Source: Neisseria polysaccharea ATCC 43768 (lineage in GTDB: Bacteria; Pseudomonadota; Gammaproteobacteria; Burkholderiales; Neisseriaceae). From it: a stretch of 39,741 bases of DNA. Both the position numbers and the translations under genes were made by a program. Where the stretch lies: the NCBI GenBank assembly GCA_000176735.1, contig ADBE01000128.1, positions 1 through 39,741 on the forward strand. The letters run 5' to 3'. Positions 25,256-33,311 of this stretch are shown here, in pieces. Position 1 is the stretch's first letter. Each line of letters starts with the position of its first letter. The notes under the pieces were generated by a model, which saw only the letters and a program-made list of their open reading frames with translations, was not told where the DNA came from and searched no databases.

Positions 25256-26182
25256 ATGAAAGTCATCTTCGCCGGCACGCCCGATTTTGCCGCCGCCGCC
25301 TTAAGAGCCGTTGCCGCCGCCGGTTTTGAAATCCCGCTGGTGCTGACCCAGCCCGACCGTCCGAAAGGGCGCGGTATGCAACTGACTGCCCCGCCCGTCA
25401 AACAAGCCGCGCTGGAACTCGGTTTGCGCGTCGAACAGCCCGAAAAACTGCGTAACAACGCCGAAGCCCTGCAAATGCTCAAAGAGGTCGAGGCAGACGT
25501 AATGGTGGTTGCCGCCTACGGTTTGATTCTGCCGCAAGACGTGTTGGATACGCCGAAACACGGCTGCCTCAATATCCACGCTTCGCTGCTGCCCCGTTGG
25601 CGCGGCGCGGCACCGATTCAGCGCGCGATTGAGGCAGGCGATGCCGAAACCGGCGTGTGCATTATGCAGATGGACATCGGTTTGGACACCGGCGATGTAG
25701 TCAGCGAACACCGCTACGCCATCCGACCTACTGATACCGCCAACGAAGTCCACGACGCGCTGATGGAAATCGGTGCGGCGGCGGTTGTTGCCGATTTGCA
25801 ACAGCTTCAAAGCAAAGGCCGTCTGAACGCGGTCAAACAGCCCGAAGAAGGTGTTACTTACGCCCAAAAACTAAGCAAAGAAGAAGCGCGTATCGATTGG
25901 AGCGAAAGCGCGGCGGTTATCGAACGCAAAATCCGCGCCTTCAACCCCGTGCCTGCCGCGTGGGTTGAGTATCAGGGCAAGCCGATGAAAATCCGGCGCG
26001 CCGAAGTGGTGGCGCAACAAGGCACGGCAGGCGAAGTGTTGTCCTGTTCGGCGGACGGTTTGGTCGTTGCCTGCGGCGAAAACGCGCTGAAGATTACCGA
26101 ATTGCAGCCTGCCGGCGGCAGGCGTATGAATATCGCGGCGTTTGCTGCTGGACGGCATATCGAAGCAGGGACGAAGCTGTAA
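25256..26182 (+). CDS. fmt: Methionyl-tRNA formyltransferase
   Basis: The 308-residue cytosolic enzyme formylates initiator Met-tRNA using 10-formyl-THF. The N-terminal Rossmann-like domain starts VIFAGTPDFAAAAL. The catalytic region LNIHASLLPRWRGAAPIQ carries Asn106 and His108, with the usual Asp in GLDTGD. A C-terminal tRNA-binding OB-like domain begins near 205. It lies 86 bp after def; the two act at opposite ends of the formylation cycle. The start at 25256 follows GGAAC. Confidence 0.97.
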   Translation: MKVIFAGTPDFAAAALRAVAAAGFEIPLVLTQPDRPKGRGMQLTAPPVKQAALELGLRVEQPEKLRNNAEALQMLKEVEADVMVVAAYGLILPQDVLDTPKHGCLNIHASLLPRWRGAAPIQRAIEAGDAETGVCIMQMDIGLDTGDVVSEHRYAIRPTDTANEVHDALMEIGAAAVVADLQQLQSKGRLNAVKQPEEGVTYAQKLSKEEARIDWSESAAVIERKIRAFNPVPAAWVEYQGKPMKIRRAEVVAQQGTAGEVLSCSADGLVVACGENALKITELQPAGGRRMNIAAFAAGRHIEAGTKL

Positions 26183-26187
26183 ATCCC

Positions 26188-26229
26188 TTCAGACGGCATT
26201 CCGATCCGCAAACGGGAATGCCGCCTGAA
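26188..26229. repeat. Inverted uptake-sequence pair between fmt and rsmB
   Basis: TTCAGACGGCATTCC (26188-26202) and GGGAATGCCGCCTGAA (26214-26229) form a stem; the right copy has one base changed. The arms are in the opposite order to a terminator and no T run follows. Confidence 0.75.
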
Positions 26230-26260
26230 ACCATCAGTTGAAGAAAGCGAATCACATAAT

Positions 26261-27520
26261 ATGAGTATGGCACTTGCCCAAAAACTTGCCGCCGACAGCA
26301 TTGAGGCGGTTGCCGAAGGGCGCAACCTTCAGGACGTGTTGGCGCAAATCCGCACCGCGCATCCCGACCTTACGGCGCAGGAAAACGGCGCGTTGCAGGA
26401 CATCGCCTACGGCTGCCAGCGTTATTTGGGCAGTTTGAAACATATGCTCGCGCAGATGCTGAAAAAGCCGATTGGCAATCCGCAGCTCGAAAGCCTGCTT
26501 TTGGCGGCGTTGTACCAACTGCATTACACGCGCAACGCGCCCCACGCCGTGGTCAACGAAGCGGTGGAAAGCATAGCCAAAATCGGACGCGGGCAGTACC
26601 GTTCGTTTGCCAACGCGGTTTTGCGCCGTTTTTTGCGCGAACGCGACAAGCTCGCGGCTTCCTGCAAAAAAGACGATGTGGCGAAACACAACCTGCCGCT
26701 GTGGTGGGTGGCTTACTTGAAAAACCATTATCCGAAACACTGGCACAACATCACTGCCGCGCTGCAATCCCATCCGCCGATGACGTTGCGCGTCAACCGC
26801 CGGCACGGCAATGCCGAAAGCTATTTGGAAAAACTGGCTGCGGAAGGTATCGCCGCAAAGGCGTTGGACGAATATGCGGTTACGTTGGAAGAAGCCGTGC
26901 CGGTAAACCGTCTGCCCGGTTTTTCAGACGGCATTGTTTCGGTACAGGACTTCGGCGCGCAGCAGGCGGCGTATCTTCTTAACCCGAAAGACGGAGAACG
27001 GATTTTGGACGCGTGCGCCGCGCCGGGCGGCAAGACGGGGCATATCTTGGAACTGGCGGATTGCCGCGTTACCGCCTTGGATATTGATGCAGGCCGTCTG
27101 AAGCGTGTGGAGGACAATATCGCCCGCCTGGGCTTTCAGACGGCATCGGCGGCGTGTGCCGATGCGCGGGATTTGGCGGCGTGGTATGATGGAAAGCCTT
27201 TCGACGCAATCCTTGCCGACGTGCCGTGCACCGCTTCCGGCGTGGCGCGGCGCAATCCCGACGTGAAATGGCTGCGCCGTCCGACCGATGCCGCCAAAAC
27301 CGCCCGCCAGCAGGAAGCCCTGCTGGACGCATTGTGGCAGGTGCTGAAAAGCGGCGGAAGGATGTTGATCGCCACCTGTTCCGTGTTCGTCGAAGAAAAC
27401 GACGGGCAATTGCAAAAATTCCTCAGCCGCCATAACGATGCCGAACCGATCGAATCGCGGGTGCTTTTACCGAACAAACACCAAGATGGCTTTTATTACG
27501 CGCTTATTCAAAAGCATTAA
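26261..27520 (+). CDS. rsmB: 16S rRNA (cytosine-967-C5)-methyltransferase RsmB
   Basis: A 419-residue RNA methyltransferase (Sun/Fmu) with an N-terminal NusB-like RNA-binding domain (about 1-145) and a C-terminal Rossmann methyltransferase. S-adenosylmethionine motif I, DACAAPGGKTGHIL, lies at about 249. The two catalytic cysteines are in VPCTASGVARRNPD (about 322) and ATCSVFVEEN (about 372). Three uptake sequences lie in frame (near 26930, 27092 and 27136). Its last 35 bp overlap the next gene. Met3 at 26267 is an alternative start. Confidence 0.96.
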   Translation: MSMALAQKLAADSIEAVAEGRNLQDVLAQIRTAHPDLTAQENGALQDIAYGCQRYLGSLKHMLAQMLKKPIGNPQLESLLLAALYQLHYTRNAPHAVVNEAVESIAKIGRGQYRSFANAVLRRFLRERDKLAASCKKDDVAKHNLPLWWVAYLKNHYPKHWHNITAALQSHPPMTLRVNRRHGNAESYLEKLAAEGIAAKALDEYAVTLEEAVPVNRLPGFSDGIVSVQDFGAQQAAYLLNPKDGERILDACAAPGGKTGHILELADCRVTALDIDAGRLKRVEDNIARLGFQTASAACADARDLAAWYDGKPFDAILADVPCTASGVARRNPDVKWLRRPTDAAKTARQQEALLDALWQVLKSGGRMLIATCSVFVEENDGQLQKFLSRHNDAEPIESRVLLPNKHQDGFYYALIQKH

Positions 27521-28085
27521 ACAATGGCTTGTGCTGCTGCCGATGCTTTCCGTTTTGCCGGACGCGGCGGCGGAGGGCATTGCCGCGACCCGCGCCGAAG
27601 CGAGGATAACCGACGGCGGACGGCTTTCCATCAGCAGCCGCTTCCAAACCGAGCTGCCCGACCAGCTCCAACAGGCGTTGCGCAGGGGCGTGCCGCTCAA
27701 CTTTACCTTAAGCTGGCAGCTTTCCGCCCCGACAATCGCTTCTTATCGGTTTAAATTGGGGCAACTGATTGGCGATGACGACAATATTGACTACAAACTG
27801 AGTTTCCATCCGCTGACCAACCGCTACCGCGTTACCGTCGGCGCGTTTTCGACAGACTACGACACTTTGGGTGCGGCATTGCGTGCGACCGGCGCGGTTG
27901 CCAACTGGAAAGTCCTGAACAAAGGCGCGTTGTCCGGTGCGGAAGCAGGGGAAACCAAGGCGGAAATCCGCTTGCTGCTGTCCACTTCAAAACTGCCCAA
28001 GCCTTTTCAAATCAACGCATTGACTTCTAAAAACTGGCATTTGGATTCGGGTTGGAAACCTTTAAACATCATCGGGAACAAATAA
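27486..28085 (+). CDS. DUF4390 exported protein
   Basis: A 199-residue protein beginning with a signal peptide (1-30, ending PDAAA). The mature part is beta-rich (EARITDGGRLSISSRFQTELPDQLQQALRRGVPLNFTLSWQL), which matches the DUF4390 pattern. This family sits upstream of ntrY-like sensor kinases in beta-proteobacteria. It overlaps the end of rsmB by 35 bp and shares one base with the ntrY start (TAATG), so it is translationally coupled on both sides. The context suggests a periplasmic partner for the NtrY sensor; this is inference. Confidence 0.85.
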   Translation: MAFITRLFKSIKQWLVLLPMLSVLPDAAAEGIAATRAEARITDGGRLSISSRFQTELPDQLQQALRRGVPLNFTLSWQLSAPTIASYRFKLGQLIGDDDNIDYKLSFHPLTNRYRVTVGAFSTDYDTLGAALRATGAVANWKVLNKGALSGAEAGETKAEIRLLLSTSKLPKPFQINALTSKNWHLDSGWKPLNIIGNK

Positions 28086-30190
28086 TGCGCCGTTTTCTAC
28101 TGATCGCAGCCATATGCGCCGTCGTCCTGTTGTACGGACTGACGGCGGCAACCGGCAGCACCAGTTCGCTGGCGGATTATTTCTGGTGGATAGTCGCGTT
28201 CAGCGCAATGTTGCTGCTGGTACTGTCCGCCGTTTTGGCACGTTATGTCATATTGCTGTTGAAAGACAGGCGCGACGGCGTATTCGGTTCGCAGATTGCC
28301 AAACGCCTTTCCGGGATGTTCACGCTGGTCGCCGTATTGCCCGGCGTGTTTCTGTTCGGCGTTTCCGCACAGTTCATCAACGGTACGATTAATTCGTGGT
28401 TTGGCAACGACACCCACGAAGCCCTCGAACGCAGCCTCAATTTGAGCAAGTCCGCATTGAATCTGGCGGCAGACAACGCCCTCGGCAACGCCGTCCCCGT
28501 GCAGATAGACCTCATCGGCGCGGCTTCCCTGCCCGGGGATATGGGCAGGGTGCTGGAACATTACGCCGGCAGCTTTACCCAGTTGTCCCTGTACAATGCC
28601 GCAAGCGGCAAAATCGAAAAAAGCATCAACCCGCACAAGCTCGATCAGCCGTTTCCGGATAAGGCGCGTTGGGAAAAAATCCAACAGGCGGGTTCGGTCA
28701 GGGATTTGGAAAGCATAGGCGGCGTATTGTACGCGCAGGGCTGGCTGTCGGCGGGTACGCACAACGGGCGCGATTACGCCTTGTTTTTCCGCCAGCCGAT
28801 TCCCAAAGACGTGGCAGAGGATGCCGTCCTGATTGAAAAGGCGCGGGCGAAATATGCCGAGTTGAGTTACAGCAAAAAAGGTTTGCAGACCTTTTTCCTG
28901 GCAACCCTGCTGATTGCCTCGCTGCTGTCGATTTTTCTTGCACTGGTGATGGCGCTGTATTTCGCCCGCCGTTTCGTCGAACCCGTCCTATCGCTTGCCG
29001 AGGGGGCGAAGGCGGTGGCGCAAGGCGATTTCAGCCAAACCCGTCCTGTTTTACGCAATGATGAGTTCGGGCGTTTGACCAAGTTGTTCAACCATATGAC
29101 CGAGCAGCTTTCCATCGCCAAAGAAGCAGACGAGCGCAACAGGAGGCGCGAGGAAGCCGCCAGACATTATCTCGAATGCGTGTTGGAGGGGCTGACCACG
29201 GGTGTGGTGGTGTTTGACGAACAAGGCCGTCTGAAAACCTTTAACAAGGCGGCGGAACAGATTTTGGGGATGCCGCTCGCCCCCCTGTGGGGTAGCAGCC
29301 GGCACGGTTGGCACGGCGTTTCGGCGCAGCAGTCCCTGCTTGCCGAAGTGTTTGCCGCCATCGGCGCGGCGGCAGGTACGGACAAACCGGTCCAGGTGGA
29401 ATATGCCGCGCCGGACGATGCCAAAATCCTGCTGGGCAAGGCGACGGTATTGCCCGAAGACAACGGCAACGGCGTGGTGATGGTGATTGACGACATCACC
29501 GTATTGATACACGCGCAAAAAGAAGCGGCGTGGGGCGAAGTGGCGAAGCGGCTGGCACACGAAATCCGCAATCCGCTCACGCCCATCCAGCTTTCTGCCG
29601 AACGTCTGGCGTGGAAGCTGGACGGCAAGCTGGACGAGCAGGACGCGCAAATCCTGACACGTTCGACCGACACCATCATCAAACAAGTGGCGGCGTTAAA
29701 AGAAATGGTCGAGGCATTCCGCAATTACGCGCGCGCCCCTTCGCTCAAACTGGAAAATCAGGATTTGAACGCCTTAATCGGCGATGTGTTGGCATTGTAT
29801 GAGGCCGGCCCGTGCCGGTTTGCGGCGGAGCTTGCCGGCGAACCGCTGATGGTGGCGGCGGATACGACCGCTATGCGGCAGGTGCTGCACAATATTTTCA
29901 AAAATGCCGCCGAAGCGGCGGAAGAAGCCGATATGCCTGAAGTCAGGGTAAAATCGGAAGCGGGGCAGGACGGACGGATTGTCCTGACGGTTTGCGACAA
30001 CGGCAAAGGCTTTAGCAGGGAAATGCTGCACAATGCCTTCGAGCCGTATGTGACGGACAAGCCGGCGGGAACGGGGCTGGGTCTGCCCGTGGTGAAAAAA
30101 ATCATTGAAGAACACGGCGGCCGCATCAGTTTGAGCAATCAGGATACGGGGGGCGCGTGTGTCAGAATCATCTTGCCAAAAACGGTATAA
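28085..30190 (+). CDS. ntrY: NtrY-type membrane sensor histidine kinase
   Basis: A 701-residue inner-membrane kinase. Three N-terminal hydrophobic segments (about 4-24, 34-58 and 77-96), an extracytoplasmic loop (about 97-268) and a further segment (about 269-293) precede a HAMP linker (about 294-345). A PAS-like domain (about 360-470) comes next, then a HisKA domain with the phosphorylated His492 in AKRLAHEIRNPLTP. The ATPase domain has the N box NIFKNAAEAAE, the G1 box DNGKGF and the G2 box GTGLGLPVV, so it looks catalytically intact. The ATG overlaps the DUF4390 stop, and ntrX starts 4 bp after its stop. In gonococci NtrYX has been reported to influence respiratory enzymes. Confidence 0.95.
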   Translation: MRRFLLIAAICAVVLLYGLTAATGSTSSLADYFWWIVAFSAMLLLVLSAVLARYVILLLKDRRDGVFGSQIAKRLSGMFTLVAVLPGVFLFGVSAQFINGTINSWFGNDTHEALERSLNLSKSALNLAADNALGNAVPVQIDLIGAASLPGDMGRVLEHYAGSFTQLSLYNAASGKIEKSINPHKLDQPFPDKARWEKIQQAGSVRDLESIGGVLYAQGWLSAGTHNGRDYALFFRQPIPKDVAEDAVLIEKARAKYAELSYSKKGLQTFFLATLLIASLLSIFLALVMALYFARRFVEPVLSLAEGAKAVAQGDFSQTRPVLRNDEFGRLTKLFNHMTEQLSIAKEADERNRRREEAARHYLECVLEGLTTGVVVFDEQGRLKTFNKAAEQILGMPLAPLWGSSRHGWHGVSAQQSLLAEVFAAIGAAAGTDKPVQVEYAAPDDAKILLGKATVLPEDNGNGVVMVIDDITVLIHAQKEAAWGEVAKRLAHEIRNPLTPIQLSAERLAWKLDGKLDEQDAQILTRSTDTIIKQVAALKEMVEAFRNYARAPSLKLENQDLNALIGDVLALYEAGPCRFAAELAGEPLMVAADTTAMRQVLHNIFKNAAEAAEEADMPEVRVKSEAGQDGRIVLTVCDNGKGFSREMLHNAFEPYVTDKPAGTGLGLPVVKKIIEEHGGRISLSNQDTGGACVRIILPKTV

Positions 30191-30194
30191 ATTT

Positions 30195-31469
30195 ATGCGT
30201 AGCAGCGATATTTTAATTGTAGACGACGAAATCGGCATCCGCGACCTGCTGTCGGAAATCCTGCAGGACGAAGGTTATTCGGTCGCATTGGCGGAAAATG
30301 CCGAAGAGGCGCGCAAGCTGCGTCATCAGGCGCGCCCAGCGATGGTGCTGCTGGATATTTGGATGCCCGATTGCGACGGTATTACCCTTTTGAAGGAGTG
30401 GGCGAAAAACGGGCAGCTCAATATGCCGGTGGTGATGATGAGCGGGCACGCCAGCATCGATACCGCCGTGGAGGCGACCAAAATCGGCGCGATCGACTTT
30501 TTGGAAAAACCGATTTCCCTGCAAAAACTGCTGTCTGCGGTCGAAAACGCGTTGAAGCACGGCGCGGCGCAGGCGGAAGAGGGCCCTGTGTTCGACAAGC
30601 TGGGCAGCAGCGCGGCAATCCAGGAAATGAACCGCGAAGTCGGGGCGGCGGCAAAACGCACATCCCCCGTCCTCCTGACGGGCGAGGCGGGTTCGCCGTT
30701 TGAAACCGTGGCGCGCTATTTCCATAAAAACGGTACGCCGTGGGTCATTCCGGCAAAGGCGGAATATCTGGCCGATATGCCGATGGAGCTGCTGAAAAAG
30801 GCGGAAGGCGGTGTCTTATATGCGGGCGACATCGCGCGATACGGACGCAACATCCGGGACGGCATCGCCTTTATCGCCGGCAAGGCGGAACGCTGCCGCG
30901 TCAGGCTGGTCGCAGCGTACGGCCGGCCGGCGGGTTCGGACGGCGGGGGCGAAGAAAAAGCGGCAGGTTTCCCGCCGGATTCGGCCGTCCGCATCCCGCC
31001 CCTGCGTATGCAGCACGAAGACATTCCCTTCCTGATACAGGGGATTGCCTGCAATGTGGCGGAAAGCCAAAAAATCACGCCCGCCGCATTCGGTGAAGAT
31101 GCGCTGGCCGTATTGTCCCGTTACGACTGGCCGGGGAATTTCGAGCAGTTGCAAAACGTCGTCACAACGCTGCTGCTGGAGGCGGACGGGCAGGAAATCG
31201 GTATCGGCGCGGCTTCTTCGGCACTGGGGCGCGGCGCGCCTGACGACGGAGCGGGGCATATGGCGTGCGGGTTCGACTTCAACCTGCCCCTGCGCGAATT
31301 GAGGGAGGCGGTGGAGCGGCGTTATTTCGAGTACCACATCGCCCAAGAAGGTCAAAATATGAGCCAAGTGGCGCAGAAAGTCGGATTGGAACGCACGCAC
31401 CTTTACCGCAAACTCAAACAGCTCGGCATCGGCGTTTCGCGCCGTGCGGGGGAAAAAACCGAAGAATAG
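30195..31469 (+). CDS. ntrX: NtrX-type response regulator with degenerate AAA+ domain
   Basis: A 424-residue regulator. The receiver domain is intact (acidic pair D10/D11, phosphoacceptor D54 in LLDIWMPD, K105). The middle domain descends from sigma54 activators but is decayed. The Walker A region reads TGEAGSPFE (162-170) where GESGTGKE is expected, so the ATP-binding lysine is a Phe. No GAFTGA loop is present. The sensor II stretch reads WPGNFEQLQNV in place of GNVREL. The C-terminal Fis-type helix-turn-helix (SQVAQKVGLERTHLYRKLKQLGI) is intact. It therefore probably works as a plain DNA-binding regulator without sigma54, in line with the lack of functional RpoN known for pathogenic Neisseria. 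Confidence 0.93.
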   Translation: MRSSDILIVDDEIGIRDLLSEILQDEGYSVALAENAEEARKLRHQARPAMVLLDIWMPDCDGITLLKEWAKNGQLNMPVVMMSGHASIDTAVEATKIGAIDFLEKPISLQKLLSAVENALKHGAAQAEEGPVFDKLGSSAAIQEMNREVGAAAKRTSPVLLTGEAGSPFETVARYFHKNGTPWVIPAKAEYLADMPMELLKKAEGGVLYAGDIARYGRNIRDGIAFIAGKAERCRVRLVAAYGRPAGSDGGGEEKAAGFPPDSAVRIPPLRMQHEDIPFLIQGIACNVAESQKITPAAFGEDALAVLSRYDWPGNFEQLQNVVTTLLLEADGQEIGIGAASSALGRGAPDDGAGHMACGFDFNLPLRELREAVERRYFEYHIAQEGQNMSQVAQKVGLERTHLYRKLKQLGIGVSRRAGEKTEE

Positions 31470-31499
31470 GCCCGGACGGCCGGTTTTCCGGCTGCGGGC
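31470..31499 (+). terminator. Possible terminator hairpin after ntrX
   Basis: GCCC...GGCCGG (31470-31483), a TTTT loop and CCGGCTGCGGGC (31488-31499) form an imperfect GC-rich hairpin. It starts directly after the ntrX stop and has only a weak T tail. Confidence 0.4.
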
Positions 31500-31506
31500 T
31501 TCTGTG

Positions 31507-31539
31507 TTCAGACGGCATTTGGTGCAAATGCCGTCTGAA
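31507..31539. repeat. Inverted uptake-sequence pair upstream of dprA
   Basis: TTCAGACGGCATTT (31507-31520) and AAATGCCGTCTGAA (31526-31539) are perfect 14-bp inverted copies, 20 bp before the dprA start. They could form a hairpin in the dprA leader. Confidence 0.85.
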
Positions 31540-31559
31540 ATCGTAAGGGGACGGATTTT

Positions 31560-32753
31560 ATGACAGAGGACGAACGTTTCGCGTGGCTGCAATTGGCGTT
31601 TACGCCCTATATCGGCGCAGAAAGCTTCCTGCTGCTGCTGCGCCGTTTCGGCAGCGCGTCGAACGCCTTGTCCGCACCGGCGGAACAGGTCGCCCCGGCG
31701 GTGCGGCACAAGCAGGCGCTTGAGGCTTGGCGCAATGCGGAAAAACGCGCCTTGGCGCGGCAGGCGGCAGAAGCGGCGTTGGAATGGGAAATGCGGGACG
31801 GATGCCGTCTGATGCTGCTTCAGGATGAAGATTTCCCCGAAATGCTGGCGCAGGGGCTGACCGCGCCGCCGGTTTTGTTTTTGCGCGGCAACGTGCGGCT
31901 GCTGCACAAGCCTTCCGCCGCCATTGTCGGCAGCCGCTATGCCACGCCGCAGGCAATGCGGATTGCCAAAGATTTCGGCAGGGCGTTGGGTGGGAAAGGC
32001 ATTCCCGTTGTGTCGGGTATGGCTTCGGGCATCGATACCGCCGCCCATCAGGGAGCACTGGAGGCAGAAGGCGGCACCATCGCCGTGTGGGGGACGGGTA
32101 TAGACCGCATTTACCCGCCGTCCAATAAAAACCTTGCCTATGAAATCGCCGAAAAAGGATTGATTGTCAGCGAGTTCCCCATCGGTACGCGGCCGTATGC
32201 CGGCAATTTTCCGCGCCGCAACCGCCTGATTGCTGCCCTGTCGCAAGTAACGCTGGTGGTTGAAGCCGCGTTGGAATCCGGTTCGCTGATTACTGCCAGA
32301 TTGGCGGCGGAGATGGGGCGCGAAGTGATGGCGGTACCCGGTTCGATAGACAATCCACACAGTAAAGGCTGCCACAAACTGATTAAAGACGGCGCAAAAT
32401 TGGTGGAATGCCTGGACGACATCCTTCATGAGTGTCCGCGGCTCTTGCAAAATGAGGGTGCTTCATCATATTCTATAAATAAGGGAATACCTGAAAAGCG
32501 CATCACTGCCGTTCAGACGGCATCCGACCCGCCGTTTTCGTCTGAAGGCAAAATGCCGTCTGAAAAGACGGAGAACCGACCCGTCGGCGGCGGTATCTTG
32601 GACAGGATGGGTTTCGACCCGGTTCATCCCGATGTGCTTGCCGAGCAGTTGGGTATGCCTGCCGCAGACTTATACGCCGAACTGTTGGAATTGGAACTGG
32701 ACGGCAGCGTTGCCGCAATGCCCGGCGGCAGATACCAGCGTATCCGAACTTGA
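31560..32753 (+). CDS. dprA: DNA processing protein DprA
   Basis: A 397-residue cytosolic protein that loads RecA on incoming single-stranded DNA during transformation. After an N-terminal helical region comes the Rossmann-like core (about 110-285): VGSRYATPQAMRIAKDFG, VVSGMASGIDTAAHQGAL, AVWGTGIDRIYPPSNK, FPRRNRLIAAL and VEAALESGSLITARLA, all conserved DprA motifs. The C-terminal winged-helix-like domain (about 345-397) is joined by an unusual linker (about 300-340) encoded by AT-rich DNA and uptake sequences. AAGGGGA precedes the start. The next gene, smg, begins 25 bp downstream, as in many proteobacteria. Confidence 0.96.
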   Translation: MTEDERFAWLQLAFTPYIGAESFLLLLRRFGSASNALSAPAEQVAPAVRHKQALEAWRNAEKRALARQAAEAALEWEMRDGCRLMLLQDEDFPEMLAQGLTAPPVLFLRGNVRLLHKPSAAIVGSRYATPQAMRIAKDFGRALGGKGIPVVSGMASGIDTAAHQGALEAEGGTIAVWGTGIDRIYPPSNKNLAYEIAEKGLIVSEFPIGTRPYAGNFPRRNRLIAALSQVTLVVEAALESGSLITARLAAEMGREVMAVPGSIDNPHSKGCHKLIKDGAKLVECLDDILHECPRLLQNEGASSYSINKGIPEKRITAVQTASDPPFSSEGKMPSEKTENRPVGGGILDRMGFDPVHPDVLAEQLGMPAADLYAELLELELDGSVAAMPGGRYQRIRT

Positions 32754-32778
32754 ACGCACTTTATATTAAGGAACACGA

Positions 32779-33240
32779 ATGACCGAAGTCATCGCCTACC
32801 TCATCGAACATTTCCAAGATTTCGATACCTGTCCGCCGCCCGAAGACTTGGGTATGCTGCTTGAAGAAGCGGGTTTCGATACGATGGAAATCGGCAACAC
32901 CCTGATGATGATGGAAGTATTGCTCAACAGCTCCGAATTTTCCGCCGAACCCGCCGACAGCGGCGCATTGCGCGTGTACAGCAAAGAAGAAACCGACAAC
33001 CTGCCGCAGGAAGTGATGGGGCTGATGCAGTATCTGATTGAAGAAAAAGCCGTCAGCTGCGAACAGCGGGAAATCATCATCCACGCGCTGATGCACATTC
33101 CGGGCGACGAAATTACCGTAGATACCGCCAAAGTGCTGACCCTGCTGCTTTTATGGGCAAACAAGAGCGAGCTGCCCGTGTTGGTCGGCGACGAGCTGAT
33201 GAGCGCGCTTTTACTCGACAACAAACCTACGATGAACTGA
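32779..33240 (+). CDS. smg: Smg/DUF494 family protein
   Basis: A 153-residue acidic, helical cytosolic protein of the Smg (DUF494) family, whose function is unknown. It begins [16 protein letters not shown] and has the family's [20 protein letters not shown] and [20 protein letters not shown] stretches. It lies 25 bp after dprA, the family's common position, and precedes topA. AAGGAAC provides the ribosome site. Confidence 0.93.
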
Positions 33241-33246
33241 AGCGGC

Positions 33247-33275
33247 TTCAGACGGCCCGCCCGAGGCCGTCTGAA
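33247..33275. repeat. Inverted uptake-sequence pair between smg and topA
   Basis: TTCAGACGGC (33247-33256) and GCCGTCTGAA (33266-33275) are 10-mer uptake sequences without the flanking AT. No T run follows, so topA may still be read from the upstream promoter. Confidence 0.8.
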
Positions 33276-33311
33276 ACGCCGGCATCAAAACCACCATCTA
33301 GAGAACGACAA

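Noticed and set aside
30816-32450. 544-codon open frame on the minus strand opposite ntrX and dprA
   Set aside because: It crosses two real genes and an intergenic hairpin, and its residue content is shadow-like.
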